Assembly: GCA_903835075.1 (NCBI GenBank)
Contig: CAILLM010000005.1
Span: forward strand, 1-54,449
Length of the DNA stretch: 54,449 nucleotides
DNA from: Candidatus Staskawiczbacteria bacterium
GTDB lineage: Bacteria > Patescibacteria > Paceibacteria > Paceibacterales > Staskawiczbacteraceae
Reading direction: 5' to 3'
Positions 31,140-37,963 of the stretch are shown in pieces; position 1 is the first letter of the stretch; each line of letters starts with the position of its first letter. The translations under genes and the position numbers were made by a program. Under the pieces are notes generated by a model. It had not been told where the DNA came from, searched no databases, and saw only the letters and a list, made by a program, of their open reading frames with translations.

Positions 31140-32165
31140 ATGCCAACACAAGCAGAAGAAACACAAGCAAAAGAGTTTTTAAAAAGGGCCGAGATACGAA
31201 CAATGAAAAAGGACTTAATGGCCCTAAGGGAAACTGATGCTTTGAAAGAAAGAGACAAAATTATTAAATTAAAAACTTTAGAAGAACAATTAACTGAAAA
31301 GCAAAAATCTGACGAGTTGGCAAGCGCCAAAACCATTGCTGAAAAAATTGGCAGGAATGAAGTTCTCACAAAAAATGAGGGTCAAGAAAAAATAGCTGAG
31401 AAAGATTTAAAAAACTATGCAACAGAAGAAGAAAAACAACAAATATTTTTGTTGGAATCTCAACGTCTTGGGTTTGAACAACAAATTGATGACATTGATA
31501 AAACAAAAGATCCTGCTTTAAAATTAGATAAAAATAGATTATTATTGCAAAAGCGCGAACAGCAAGAAAAATTAAATGTAATTTTAGCTGAAGAAAAAAA
31601 GTTTGAAGATGAGCAGAAGTTTATTGTTGAAAAAGAAAAAGCTACCACCATTGATACAGAAAGAAAAAGCTTAGAGCAATCGCGCTGGGACTTAGAAGAA
31701 AAAATTAAAGACGTGGAAAAAAGAAGGTGGGCAGTGGAAACTGAGATAAAAAATAATGACGACAAGGTGGCAGTCATAGACAAATCTTCCGAACAATTTG
31801 TTATTGATAAGAATAGGCTACGTGATAAGATTTTGGGGGCTGATAAATCATTAAGAGATATTTATTCTGTGATAATGGCAAGAGAAGAAGAAAAAAGAAA
31901 GGGGCTGGCAGCTGAACAAATAGCTAAAAGAGAAGCTTTGGAAAAAATACGTGCAAATGAGAATGAAAAAGCTCAAAGACAACAATGGCACGGCTCAGCG
32001 ACAACAACACCAAAAATACCACTTGCAATTCCCGTACCTGTACCCACAAGGAAAAAAATAGCAAAATCTTTTGAGAATGAAGAAGAAGCAAGAAAAAAGT
32101 TTTTGAAAGATGTAGAACAAGGCGTTGCAACTGGTAGCCAGCAACAACAAAGCAATATTAAATAA
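31140..32165 (+). CDS. Coiled-coil hypothetical protein
   Basis: A 341-residue, highly charged protein predicted to be almost entirely alpha-helical coiled coil (about 1-280; Lys/Glu/Gln-rich, with no Pro or Cys in the first 270 residues). A short disordered segment with a Pro/Val/Thr stretch (TPKIPLAIPVPVPTRKKI, about 290-307) and a final helix follow. There is no signal peptide or membrane helix, so it is cytoplasmic. I do not recognise a family. It lies between the pnp terminator and the DksA-like gene (11-base gap), with which it is probably cotranscribed. Confidence 0.75.
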   Translation: MPTQAEETQAKEFLKRAEIRTMKKDLMALRETDALKERDKIIKLKTLEEQLTEKQKSDELASAKTIAEKIGRNEVLTKNEGQEKIAEKDLKNYATEEEKQQIFLLESQRLGFEQQIDDIDKTKDPALKLDKNRLLLQKREQQEKLNVILAEEKKFEDEQKFIVEKEKATTIDTERKSLEQSRWDLEEKIKDVEKRRWAVETEIKNNDDKVAVIDKSSEQFVIDKNRLRDKILGADKSLRDIYSVIMAREEEKRKGLAAEQIAKREALEKIRANENEKAQRQQWHGSATTTPKIPLAIPVPVPTRKKIAKSFENEEEARKKFLKDVEQGVATGSQQQQSNIK

Positions 32166-32176
32166 TAAAAAATTCA

Positions 32177-32536
32177 ATGGAAAAAGAACTACTAGAAAAA
32201 TTAAAAAATATTTTGGAAGAGCAAAAAAAATCTTTGCAAACTGAATTAGAAAGTTTTGCTATAAAAGATCCAAATTTAAAACACAACTGGGACGCAAGGT
32301 TCCCAAATAGGGAAGATGGTGACAAAGAGGAAGAAGCTGATGAAGTTCAAGAATATAATAACAAATTATCTTTAGAATATAGTTTGGAATCAAAATTAAA
32401 AGATGTGAACAACGCGTTAGATAAAATTGCCGAAGGAACTTATGGATTTTGTGAAGGTTGCGGTAAAAAAATAGACGATGAAAGATTATTAGCTTGCCCA
32501 GAAGCAAAAACTTGTTTGAAATGCAATGAAAGATAA
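32177..32536 (+). CDS. TraR/DksA-family zinc-finger protein
   Basis: A 119-residue protein. The N-terminal coiled coil (about 1-85) has acidic residues in the hairpin tip region (NREDGDKEEEADEVQE). The C-terminal four-Cys zinc finger is CEGCGKKIDDERLLACPEAK followed by TCLKC (about 94-117). DksA-type proteins insert the coiled coil into the RNA polymerase secondary channel and modulate initiation, often with ppGpp. Others in this family are short regulators of unknown targets. The DksA tip signature (DxxDxA) is not clearly present, so I give no gene symbol. It ends at a bidirectional terminator. Confidence 0.88.
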   Translation: MEKELLEKLKNILEEQKKSLQTELESFAIKDPNLKHNWDARFPNREDGDKEEEADEVQEYNNKLSLEYSLESKLKDVNNALDKIAEGTYGFCEGCGKKIDDERLLACPEAKTCLKCNER

Positions 32537-32550
32537 AATTGTTTTCTAAC

Positions 32551-32582
32551 AAAAAAAGCCTCAACGTAATGTTGAGGCTTTT
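32551..32582. terminator. Bidirectional terminator between convergent genes
   Basis: GCCTCAAC and GTTGAGGC (perfect 8-bp stem) with a 5-base loop, an A-run on the left and a T-run on the right. It serves the DksA-like gene (+) and the peptidase gene (-), which ends 8 bases away. Confidence 0.88.
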
Positions 32583-32589
32583 GTATTTA

Positions 32590-33750
32590 TTAATAATTTA
32601 TTTTTGTTCCAACTCTATACCTTGATAGGGGATTTGTAGCTCCAACAACCTGGAAGTGAACGTGACATCCCGTTGCATGACCAGTTCTACCCATTAAACC
32701 TATTTGTTGGCCAACGCTAACTTTATCTCCTGGTTGTACTCCAACAAATTCAAAGTGACCATAATAAGTAACTGTGCCATTTGGATGCAAAATAGTAACA
32801 TAGTTTCCCATACCCAAATTCCATGAATTGTTAAATACTGCTCTTTGTACTGTACCAGAAGCTGCTGCATAAACTGGTGTTCCACATTTATTAGCCAAAT
32901 CAATAGCATTAAAATAATGCAAACCTTGGGTAATTATTCCTTGCGCTGGAATAATAAAATAATTATTAGGTAAAGGAGTTTGTTTTTTTGTTGTTGGATT
33001 GGTGATGGGGTTGGTGATTGGGTTTTTGGCAGGGGCTGCAACTTTTGGCATTACTCCACCTGGTATTATTAAAATATCTCCAACATAAATATCGTCTTGG
33101 TTGGCCAAATCATTAAAAGAAATTATGTCTTCTGCATTTGCATTATATTTAGAAGCAATAGCTGCCATTGTGTCTCCAGACTGCACAACATGTAAAACCC
33201 CATCTACTGGTAAAATAGTTAAACTTTCACCAACTTTAATTTTTGAAGAAGTAGATAAATCATTTGCCCAAAGTATAGTATTAACAGAAATGTTGTAGGA
33301 ATCTGCAATAGATTGAAATGTATCGCCAGGTTGTACGGTGTAGTCAGTAACGTCTTTATTGTTTTGATTGCTTGCACCAAATACATCTCCCAAAACTTTT
33401 CCCGAAACTACACAGGGCGTCGACATTGCACAAAGTGTATTATCTTGCATTATTTTTAAATCTGGTGTTTCTAACGGGCCAGCATCTGACTGGCTAGAAA
33501 ATAAACTACTGGCATCTAGAGCTCCTACTTTACTAAAAAAAGAATTTAAAGACACTGTGCGTTCTTGACCAAAAACATTAGAACCGTCACAAGACAAATA
33601 TATTCCGCCAAACAACACAACTGAAATCACGCCGAAAAAAAATAAAGGATTTTTAAATAATCCCCCAAAATCAGCCCTCTTGTTGCTATGCTTTGCAGAG
33701 AGCCAAACCCTTTTTATCTTTATTAAAATTGTGTTAATTATCTTTAACAA
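32590..33750 (-). CDS. LysM-containing M23-family metallopeptidase
   Basis: A 386-residue envelope peptidoglycan hydrolase. The N-terminal membrane anchor is at about 34-52. Two LysM domains follow: about 139-182 (YTVQPGDTFQSIADSYNISV) and about 186-230 (HVVQSGDTMAAIASKYNANA). After a Pro/Thr linker comes a LytM/M23 domain (about 265-386) with the zinc ligands in GLHYFNAIDLA (H and D), YYGHFEF and CHVHFQV. All catalytic residues are visible, so it is likely an active endopeptidase rather than a degenerate activator. It is convergent with the DksA-like gene. It may act in division or in remodelling around a surface apparatus. Confidence 0.93.
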   Translation of the reverse strand: MLKIINTILIKIKRVWLSAKHSNKRADFGGLFKNPLFFFGVISVVLFGGIYLSCDGSNVFGQERTVSLNSFFSKVGALDASSLFSSQSDAGPLETPDLKIMQDNTLCAMSTPCVVSGKVLGDVFGASNQNNKDVTDYTVQPGDTFQSIADSYNISVNTILWANDLSTSSKIKVGESLTILPVDGVLHVVQSGDTMAAIASKYNANAEDIISFNDLANQDDIYVGDILIIPGGVMPKVAAPAKNPITNPITNPTTKKQTPLPNNYFIIPAQGIITQGLHYFNAIDLANKCGTPVYAAASGTVQRAVFNNSWNLGMGNYVTILHPNGTVTYYGHFEFVGVQPGDKVSVGQQIGLMGRTGHATGCHVHFQVVGATNPLSRYRVGTKINY

Positions 33751-33812
33751 CTTAATTCAAACTTACCATATTCAAGGCATTAGGTCAACCAGTTATGCAC
33801 AGTTATTTTTTT

Positions 33813-33835
33813 GCTTGTGCTGAGTTTATCGAAGT
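33813..33835 (-). repeat. Dispersed repeat at the 3' end of the propeller gene
   Basis: On the plus strand GCTTGTGCTGAGTTTATCGA then AGT, continuing into TATAAAAAAAT. The same word and the same continuation occur at 40497-40530 beside the SPFH gene. Reverse-complemented it belongs to the CTTCGAYAAGCTCAG family. Confidence 0.65.
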
Positions 33836-33882
33836 ATAAAAAAATGGCGCTCGCACAGTTTCCGAAGAAACCGTTTGAGCGC
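33836..33882 (-). terminator. Terminator of the propeller gene
   Basis: On the minus strand GCGCTC and GAGCGC close a long stem with inner GTTTC-TTCG-GAAAC (stable UUCG-type tetraloop), followed by a T-run (33838-33844). It lies 13 bases past the stop. Confidence 0.85.
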
Positions 33883-33894
33883 ATAATCATAAAA

Positions 33895-35403
33895 TCAATT
33901 TCCAACCATGATTGGTGGCAGGCTTGGATTGACGGGGGGCGTTGTTGGCGTAGCAGGGGTTGGAGTGTTAGGATTGGGATCCTTGAACCCAGTTCCGCTG
34001 TAAACAACTTTTTGTGCCCAGTTTTTGCCGTAGTCATACGACATATAAACCGCGCCACCTGAAACAGTAGCCGCCTGAATTTGGCCGTCATAAGAAACCT
34101 TAACTGACGACCAACTGCGACTGCTATCTGCTGTTTTCCAGCTATATCCGCCGTCATCACTGGTGTACAAATAACCACCGGCAACTGTTGCCGTGATGTA
34201 TCTGCCATCAGACGAAGTGGCCACTCCAGACCAATCCCTAACCCCCTCATTAATCTGGGGCGTCCAAGTTTGGCACGAGTCCCTAGAGATATACAAATAT
34301 CCGCCTGTGGCCGAGGCCACGGCAGTATTACCTGCCAACTCTACAGCTGACCAATTCCGGACATTGTCCGTTGCCGTTGAAGTCCACGTTCTGCCATAGT
34401 CAGCAGAGGTGTAAATATACCCGCCCGAAACCGTTGCTGCAATAAGATTGCTAGATGCAGAAACTGCCGACCAGTTGTTGGCACCACCAATGGGGTTCCA
34501 TGTTGAACCAAGGTCGGCAGAAGCATAAATGTAACCTCCAGCAGCGGTTGCAACCAAGTAATTACTCGCCTCACAAATGGCCGACCAGTTCTGAACACTG
34601 GCAGTAGGACTCCACGTTGCACCACCATCTTTTGAATCATAAATGTATCCTCCATTAACCGTGGCAAACTGACGTGGTACTCCTTGACCAAGCATGGTCA
34701 CAGCTGACCAATTTCCCGTAACTCCCGCAGGATTCCACGTTACGCCATAATCGGCAGAGGAAGATATACGACCAGCCTTGTCTACGGCTGTTAGGTATTG
34801 GCCATCGTCTGATAGTGAAATGGCCGACCAATAACTGGTGTTTGTACCACCTCCGCCATAGCCCCCACCTCCGCCCCAACCTGGGTTGGAATTGTTATTC
34901 CCGGGGTCACTAGGACTACCGTAATAACCTCCACCGTTGGGATAACCCGAGTTGTCTCTATTGCCGTAGCCGTAGCCGTAGCCACCGCCGCCAATTAACA
35001 TTGCGCCCAAGCCATAGACTCCCGCGTTGGGAGCCTGACCGTTAGAGGACAAGCTGAGACTTGGGGTTGAGACATTGTTGCGCGACGTAGAATTTTTTGC
35101 CAAATAATTATTGGCCGATGAATCGGCTTTCTTGACAATGGTTCCGCCAGAAGCAACGCTGTTAACACCGCTAGCAAATGGCAGTGGATTTGTTGTCCTG
35201 TTGCCCTTATTGAATTTGGGCGTGAAAAGACTTGTGTGGAAGTTTGGTTTAACCGACACACGAGATTGCGTTGGCTCCGAAGGGGAGCTACACAGTTTGA
35301 GAAAGCTTGCTGACAGCAAGCACAGCGTGACAACAAAGGCCTTTTTCAGACCAATTTTCTTAGTGATGGTCGCGGCTACCGCGACGAATGGTGCGATGTT
35401 CAT
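33895..35403 (-). CDS. Secreted/surface Asp-box beta-propeller protein
   Basis: A 502-residue surface protein, taken from the ATG at 35403 because AAGGAAGGA sits at Shine-Dalgarno distance before it; an ATG 78 bases further upstream has no such site. A hydrophobic segment near residues 18-38, ending LLSASFLKLC, may be a signal peptide, lipoprotein type at best poorly matched. A Gly/Tyr/Asn-rich low-complexity linker follows (about 130-185). Seven Asp-box repeats of the form SxDxGxTW (SADYGVTW, SKDGGATW, SADLGSTW, SADYGRTW, SRDSCQTW, SDDGGYSW, SYDYGKNW) then suggest a BNR-type propeller. The gene is visibly richer in G+C than its neighbours, ends in TGA, and has its own promoter and terminator: signs of transfer. 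Carbohydrate or cell-surface binding is plausible. Confidence 0.85.
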   Translation of the reverse strand: MNIAPFVAVAATITKKIGLKKAFVVTLCLLSASFLKLCSSPSEPTQSRVSVKPNFHTSLFTPKFNKGNRTTNPLPFASGVNSVASGGTIVKKADSSANNYLAKNSTSRNNVSTPSLSLSSNGQAPNAGVYGLGAMLIGGGGYGYGYGNRDNSGYPNGGGYYGSPSDPGNNNSNPGWGGGGGYGGGGTNTSYWSAISLSDDGQYLTAVDKAGRISSSADYGVTWNPAGVTGNWSAVTMLGQGVPRQFATVNGGYIYDSKDGGATWSPTASVQNWSAICEASNYLVATAAGGYIYASADLGSTWNPIGGANNWSAVSASSNLIAATVSGGYIYTSADYGRTWTSTATDNVRNWSAVELAGNTAVASATGGYLYISRDSCQTWTPQINEGVRDWSGVATSSDGRYITATVAGGYLYTSDDGGYSWKTADSSRSWSSVKVSYDGQIQAATVSGGAVYMSYDYGKNWAQKVVYSGTGFKDPNPNTPTPATPTTPPVNPSLPPIMVGN

Positions 35404-35516
35404 GATGCGTCCTTCCTTGTGGTTATTGTATTGTTTGGTTGTTGGAAATATGAAATTTTCAATGCTAGAAACATTTGACAAAATATTATTAATGTCCCTA
35501 ACGCTAGTTTACATTT

Positions 35517-35546
35517 ATAATGCTATAACAACGGGGGTTTTGTCAA
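35517..35546 (-). promoter_or_regulatory. Promoter of the propeller gene
   Basis: On the minus strand TTGACA (35546-35541), an 18-base spacer, then CATTAT (35522-35517). It is 114 bases upstream of the chosen start, so the leader is long. Confidence 0.6.
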
Positions 35547-35569
35547 GCTTTTTTATCTTAATTCTGTTG

Positions 35570-35578
35570 TGCTATAAT
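35570..35578 (+). promoter_or_regulatory. Extended -10 promoter of rsmA (leaderless)
   Basis: TGCTATAAT (TG-n-TATAAT) ends seven bases before the A of the rsmA ATG at 35585, where transcription would be expected to begin, so the mRNA would have no 5' leader. There is no good -35 box. The -10 lies inside the divergent promoter region of the propeller gene. Confidence 0.55.
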
Positions 35579-35584
35579 AATTTA

Positions 35585-36457
35585 ATGAATTTAACTTCTC
35601 CAACAATAATAAAAGAACTTCTTGCAAAATATGAAACCTACGCGTCAAAAGGACTTGGGCAAAATTTTTTAATAGACAAAAATGTTTTAAGAAAAATTGT
35701 TTTGGCAGGGGACATAGCACCAACAGACATAATATTGGAAGTTGGCCCTGGGCTTGGAGTACTAACACAAGAATTGGCACCTTTAGCAAAAAAAATTATT
35801 GCTGTTGAAAAAAGTGCCAGCATGCAAAATATTTTAAAAGAAACTTTGGCAGATTATAAAAACATAGAAATTATTGATGCCGACATTTTAACCCTAAACC
35901 CTGAATCCTATATCCTAAATCCTTACAAGGTAATTGCTAATATTCCATATTATTTAACTTCACCATTAATTAGAAAATTTTTAGAAATAGAAACACCTCC
36001 ACAAGAAATAGTTTTAATGATTCAAAAAGAGGTGGCACAAAGAATTTGTGCGCCAGTTGGCAAAATGAGCTTACTGGCAGTTTCTGTACAATTTTATGCA
36101 GATGTAAAAATTGTAAGCTATGTTTCAAAAAATTGTTTTTGGCCTGCACCAAAAATTGATTCAGCAATTATAAAAATAATTCCTCACAAACCCTTCGACT
36201 CCGCTCAGGGCAAAAAACAAATCTCGCATGATTTGTTTTTTGAAATTGTAAAAGCAGGATTTTCACAACCACGCAAACAACTTGGCGGAAATTTTTCTAA
36301 ATTCTTTCCGCCCAAGGCGGACCAGCCTGGGGCTGAAAAACTAAAAAAAGAGGGGATAGAGTCTTGGCTTTTAAAAAATAATATTAAACCCACTCAACGC
36401 GCCCAAACTTTATCAATCCAAGACTGGATCAATTTAACGCAAACTTTTTACATATAA
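35585..36457 (+). CDS. rsmA: 16S rRNA (adenine1518/1519-N6)-dimethyltransferase
   Basis: KsgA/RsmA dimethylates two adjacent adenines in helix 45 of 16S rRNA late in 30S assembly. I start at the ATG at 35585 (290 residues) because SKGLGQNFLIDKNVLRKIV falls at the usual position; earlier frame extensions run through the propeller gene's promoter. Motifs are EVGPGLGVLTQELA, VIANIPYYLTSPLI (catalytic NIPY) and FWPAPKIDSAIIKI. Two repeats are embedded: HKPFDSAQGKK (36191-36210, the 20-bp dispersed repeat) and FFPPKADQPGAEKL (36307-36321, a 15-bp palindrome shared with yraN), both in C-terminal loops. The stop overlaps a 30-bp repeat that flanks the next gene. Confidence 0.95.
   Translation: MNLTSPTIIKELLAKYETYASKGLGQNFLIDKNVLRKIVLAGDIAPTDIILEVGPGLGVLTQELAPLAKKIIAVEKSASMQNILKETLADYKNIEIIDADILTLNPESYILNPYKVIANIPYYLTSPLIRKFLEIETPPQEIVLMIQKEVAQRICAPVGKMSLLAVSVQFYADVKIVSYVSKNCFWPAPKIDSAIIKIIPHKPFDSAQGKKQISHDLFFEIVKAGFSQPRKQLGGNFSKFFPPKADQPGAEKLKKEGIESWLLKNNIKPTQRAQTLSIQDWINLTQTFYI
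36191..36210 (+). repeat. 20-bp repeat inserted in frame in rsmA
   Basis: CCCTTCGACTCCGCTCAGGG, the exact reverse complement of the pnp copy at 29418-29437. It is read as PFDSAQG. Confidence 0.8.
36307..36321. repeat. 15-bp palindromic repeat inside rsmA
   Basis: TCCGCCCAAGGCGGA with 6-bp arms, identical (reverse complement) to the copy in yraN at 9557-9571. Confidence 0.65.
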
Positions 36458-36481
36458 AGTGTCCGACCGCTCACTTTATAT
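36452..36481. repeat. 30-bp repeat upstream of the PaaX-like gene (copy 1)
   Basis: The arms ATATAAAGTG and CACTTTATAT flank an asymmetric 10-base centre, TCCGACCGCT. It overlaps the rsmA stop codon and ends 10 bases before the PaaX-like ATG. An identical copy is at 37057-37086. Confidence 0.8.
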
Positions 36482-36491
36482 AAATACGGTA

Positions 36492-37052
36492 ATGAAAAAA
36501 GTTAAAAAAATAAAAGTTAATTTCCCAACTAAAATTGTATTGGATTATTTGAAAGAAACATCTAAAGATTTATTAAATTTAAGTTTTGATATACTTTTTG
36601 ACCAAGATAAATTAATATCGCAAATAGGTTTCAAAGTAAACTATCCTTCTGTATCGTCTATGATTTGTAGGTGGGCGGATAATTTAGATAAAAATACTTC
36701 TTTTAAAAAACTAAATGGGAAAGTCTATTTAACAGAAAAGGGGCGAATAAAAATTATCAAAAATGTAATTAAAGAAAAAAGTGCTAGCGAAAAATGGGAC
36801 GGGGAGTGGCGAGCGATATGCTTCGACATACCAGAGCTTAATAAAAAAGAAAGAAGATTTTTAAGAACAGAATTAAAATGGATGAAATTCAAGGAACTGC
36901 AACACAGTGTTTGGATTACCCCTTTTAACATAGAAAAAGAACTGCTGACTTTGTTGAAACTTTGGAAGACAGATTTTAAGGGGGATATAAGATTCTTAAA
37001 AATTAAAACTATCACCGATGATAAAGATATTAAAAAATATTTTAAGTTGTAG
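36492..37052 (+). CDS. PaaX-like winged-helix / Cas2-like ferredoxin-fold protein
   Basis: A 186-residue protein, started at the ATG at 36492; an in-frame ATG 33 bases upstream lies inside the repeat. The N-terminal half (about 1-90) looks like a winged helix ending in LNGKVYLTEKGRIKIIK. The C-terminal half has KWDGEWRAICFDIPELNKKE and LQHSVWITPF, the signature of the PaaX C-terminal domain, which has the Cas2-like ferredoxin fold. There is no CRISPR array or other cas gene in the window, so a transcription-regulator role is more likely than spacer acquisition. The gene is bracketed by two identical 30-bp repeats with palindromic arms, likely its own binding sites or an insertion signature. 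Confidence 0.8.
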   Translation: MKKVKKIKVNFPTKIVLDYLKETSKDLLNLSFDILFDQDKLISQIGFKVNYPSVSSMICRWADNLDKNTSFKKLNGKVYLTEKGRIKIIKNVIKEKSASEKWDGEWRAICFDIPELNKKERRFLRTELKWMKFKELQHSVWITPFNIEKELLTLLKLWKTDFKGDIRFLKIKTITDDKDIKKYFKL

Positions 37053-37056
37053 TTTT

Positions 37057-37086
37057 ATATAAAGTGTCCGACCGCTCACTTTATAT
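37057..37086. repeat. 30-bp repeat downstream of the PaaX-like gene (copy 2)
   Basis: Identical to copy 1 over all 30 bases in the same orientation. Here the inverted arms extend to 12 bases (TTATATAAAGTG and CACTTTATATAA, 37055-37088). Confidence 0.8.
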
Positions 37087-37122
37087 AATTGCTCAGTACC
37101 CATTGTTGTCTGGGCAATCTAG

Positions 37123-37144
37123 CTACCTTAAAATTTTTAGATGG
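37123..37144. repeat. 22-bp direct repeat 3' of traX (copy 1)
   Basis: CTACCTTAAAA, then T, then TTTTAGATGG. It contains the traX stop codon (minus strand). Copy 2 at 37904-37925 differs at one base. Confidence 0.75.
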
Positions 37145-37826
37145 AGTGTGCGATTAAGCCCAGCACAAATATGTGAAGGGGATAGAATGTATAAAATATA
37201 TATTTAGAATAATAACCCCTTTGGCCATTATAATATTTAAGTAAACACAGCGGTATTAAATATCCAAACTGAATTGCAAACCATATAATTGGCAAAGCTA
37301 TATTTATAGAAGAATATGCAAATTTCATTTGACCTATAAAAAGTACAAGCAATATAAGTTGGATAAAAAACAATTTATAAAAATCCTTTTTTATATCAAA
37401 CAAGTAAAAAGAGAAAATTAGTAAAATACCAAAAAAACCAAAACCAAGACCTATATAATTACAAAAAATAGCAACCATAAAAACTACGGCAAGGGCATCT
37501 TTTTTGTTAGCTATGTGGTCATATAAATATAAGGCTAGCAACCCAAAAAATAAGTCTGCAAAAATATTTAGCTTTTCTATGCGTGGATTAAAAGTATATT
37601 GATAAATTGGCTGGGAAATAACAAAAAAAATAAAAATACGAAATAAATATTTTTTGATATTTTTTGTATGACGATACCCCTCTACTGCCAAAAATGCAAA
37701 TATTGGGAATGCTAACCTGCCAGCTATTCTTAAAATAATTAATTTTGGAAAAAAAAGATAGCAAACATGGTCAGCCAACATTGATAAACAAGCTATAACC
37801 TTTAAATGAAAAGAGTTTATGTTCAT
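37137..37826 (-). CDS. traX: TraX-family membrane protein
   Basis: A 229-residue polytopic membrane protein with about seven or eight predicted helices. The family signature is at the N terminus: LKVIACLSMLADHVCYLFFP (about 8-27) and RIAGRLAFPIFAFLAVEGYR then HTKN (about 33-56). TraX N-acetylates F-pilin in conjugative plasmids; chromosomal TraX proteins in other bacteria are predicted acyltransferases for surface polymers. Here it lies just upstream of the secretion-like cluster with pilin-like subunits, so pilin or surface modification is a reasonable guess. It is opposite in strand to that cluster and bracketed by a nearly identical 22-bp direct repeat. Confidence 0.9.
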   Translation of the reverse strand: MNINSFHLKVIACLSMLADHVCYLFFPKLIILRIAGRLAFPIFAFLAVEGYRHTKNIKKYLFRIFIFFVISQPIYQYTFNPRIEKLNIFADLFFGLLALYLYDHIANKKDALAVVFMVAIFCNYIGLGFGFFGILLIFSFYLFDIKKDFYKLFFIQLILLVLFIGQMKFAYSSINIALPIIWFAIQFGYLIPLCLLKYYNGQRGYYSKYIFYTFYPLHIFVLGLIAHSI

Positions 37827-37903
37827 TTAATTATGTTAAACTAAAAAAGAAAAAAAAGCACCCCACCCATAAAATGAAAAAACATTTTATGTGGATAACT
37901 TGA

Positions 37904-37925
37904 CTACCTTAAAAATTTTAGATGG
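37904..37925. repeat. 22-bp direct repeat upstream of traX (copy 2)
   Basis: CTACCTTAAAA, then A, then TTTTAGATGG: 21 of 22 identical to copy 1, in the same orientation. It lies 38 bases before the start of the secretion-cluster gene at 37964. Confidence 0.75.
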
Positions 37926-37963
37926 TGTAAAATAGAACAATTATAGAAAATTAACTGAAAATT

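Noticed and set aside
33780..34250. 156-residue minus-strand frame overlapping the propeller gene
   Set aside because: Out-of-frame shadow of the propeller repeats and of its terminator; composition is not protein-like.
35111..35584. Upstream extension of the rsmA reading frame
   Set aside because: It runs antisense through the propeller gene and its promoter; conserved RsmA sequence starts only after 35585.
36492..37052. PaaX-like protein considered as Cas2
   Set aside because: It carries an N-terminal winged-helix half, there is no cas1, no array and no other cas gene in the window, so PaaX-type regulator fits better.
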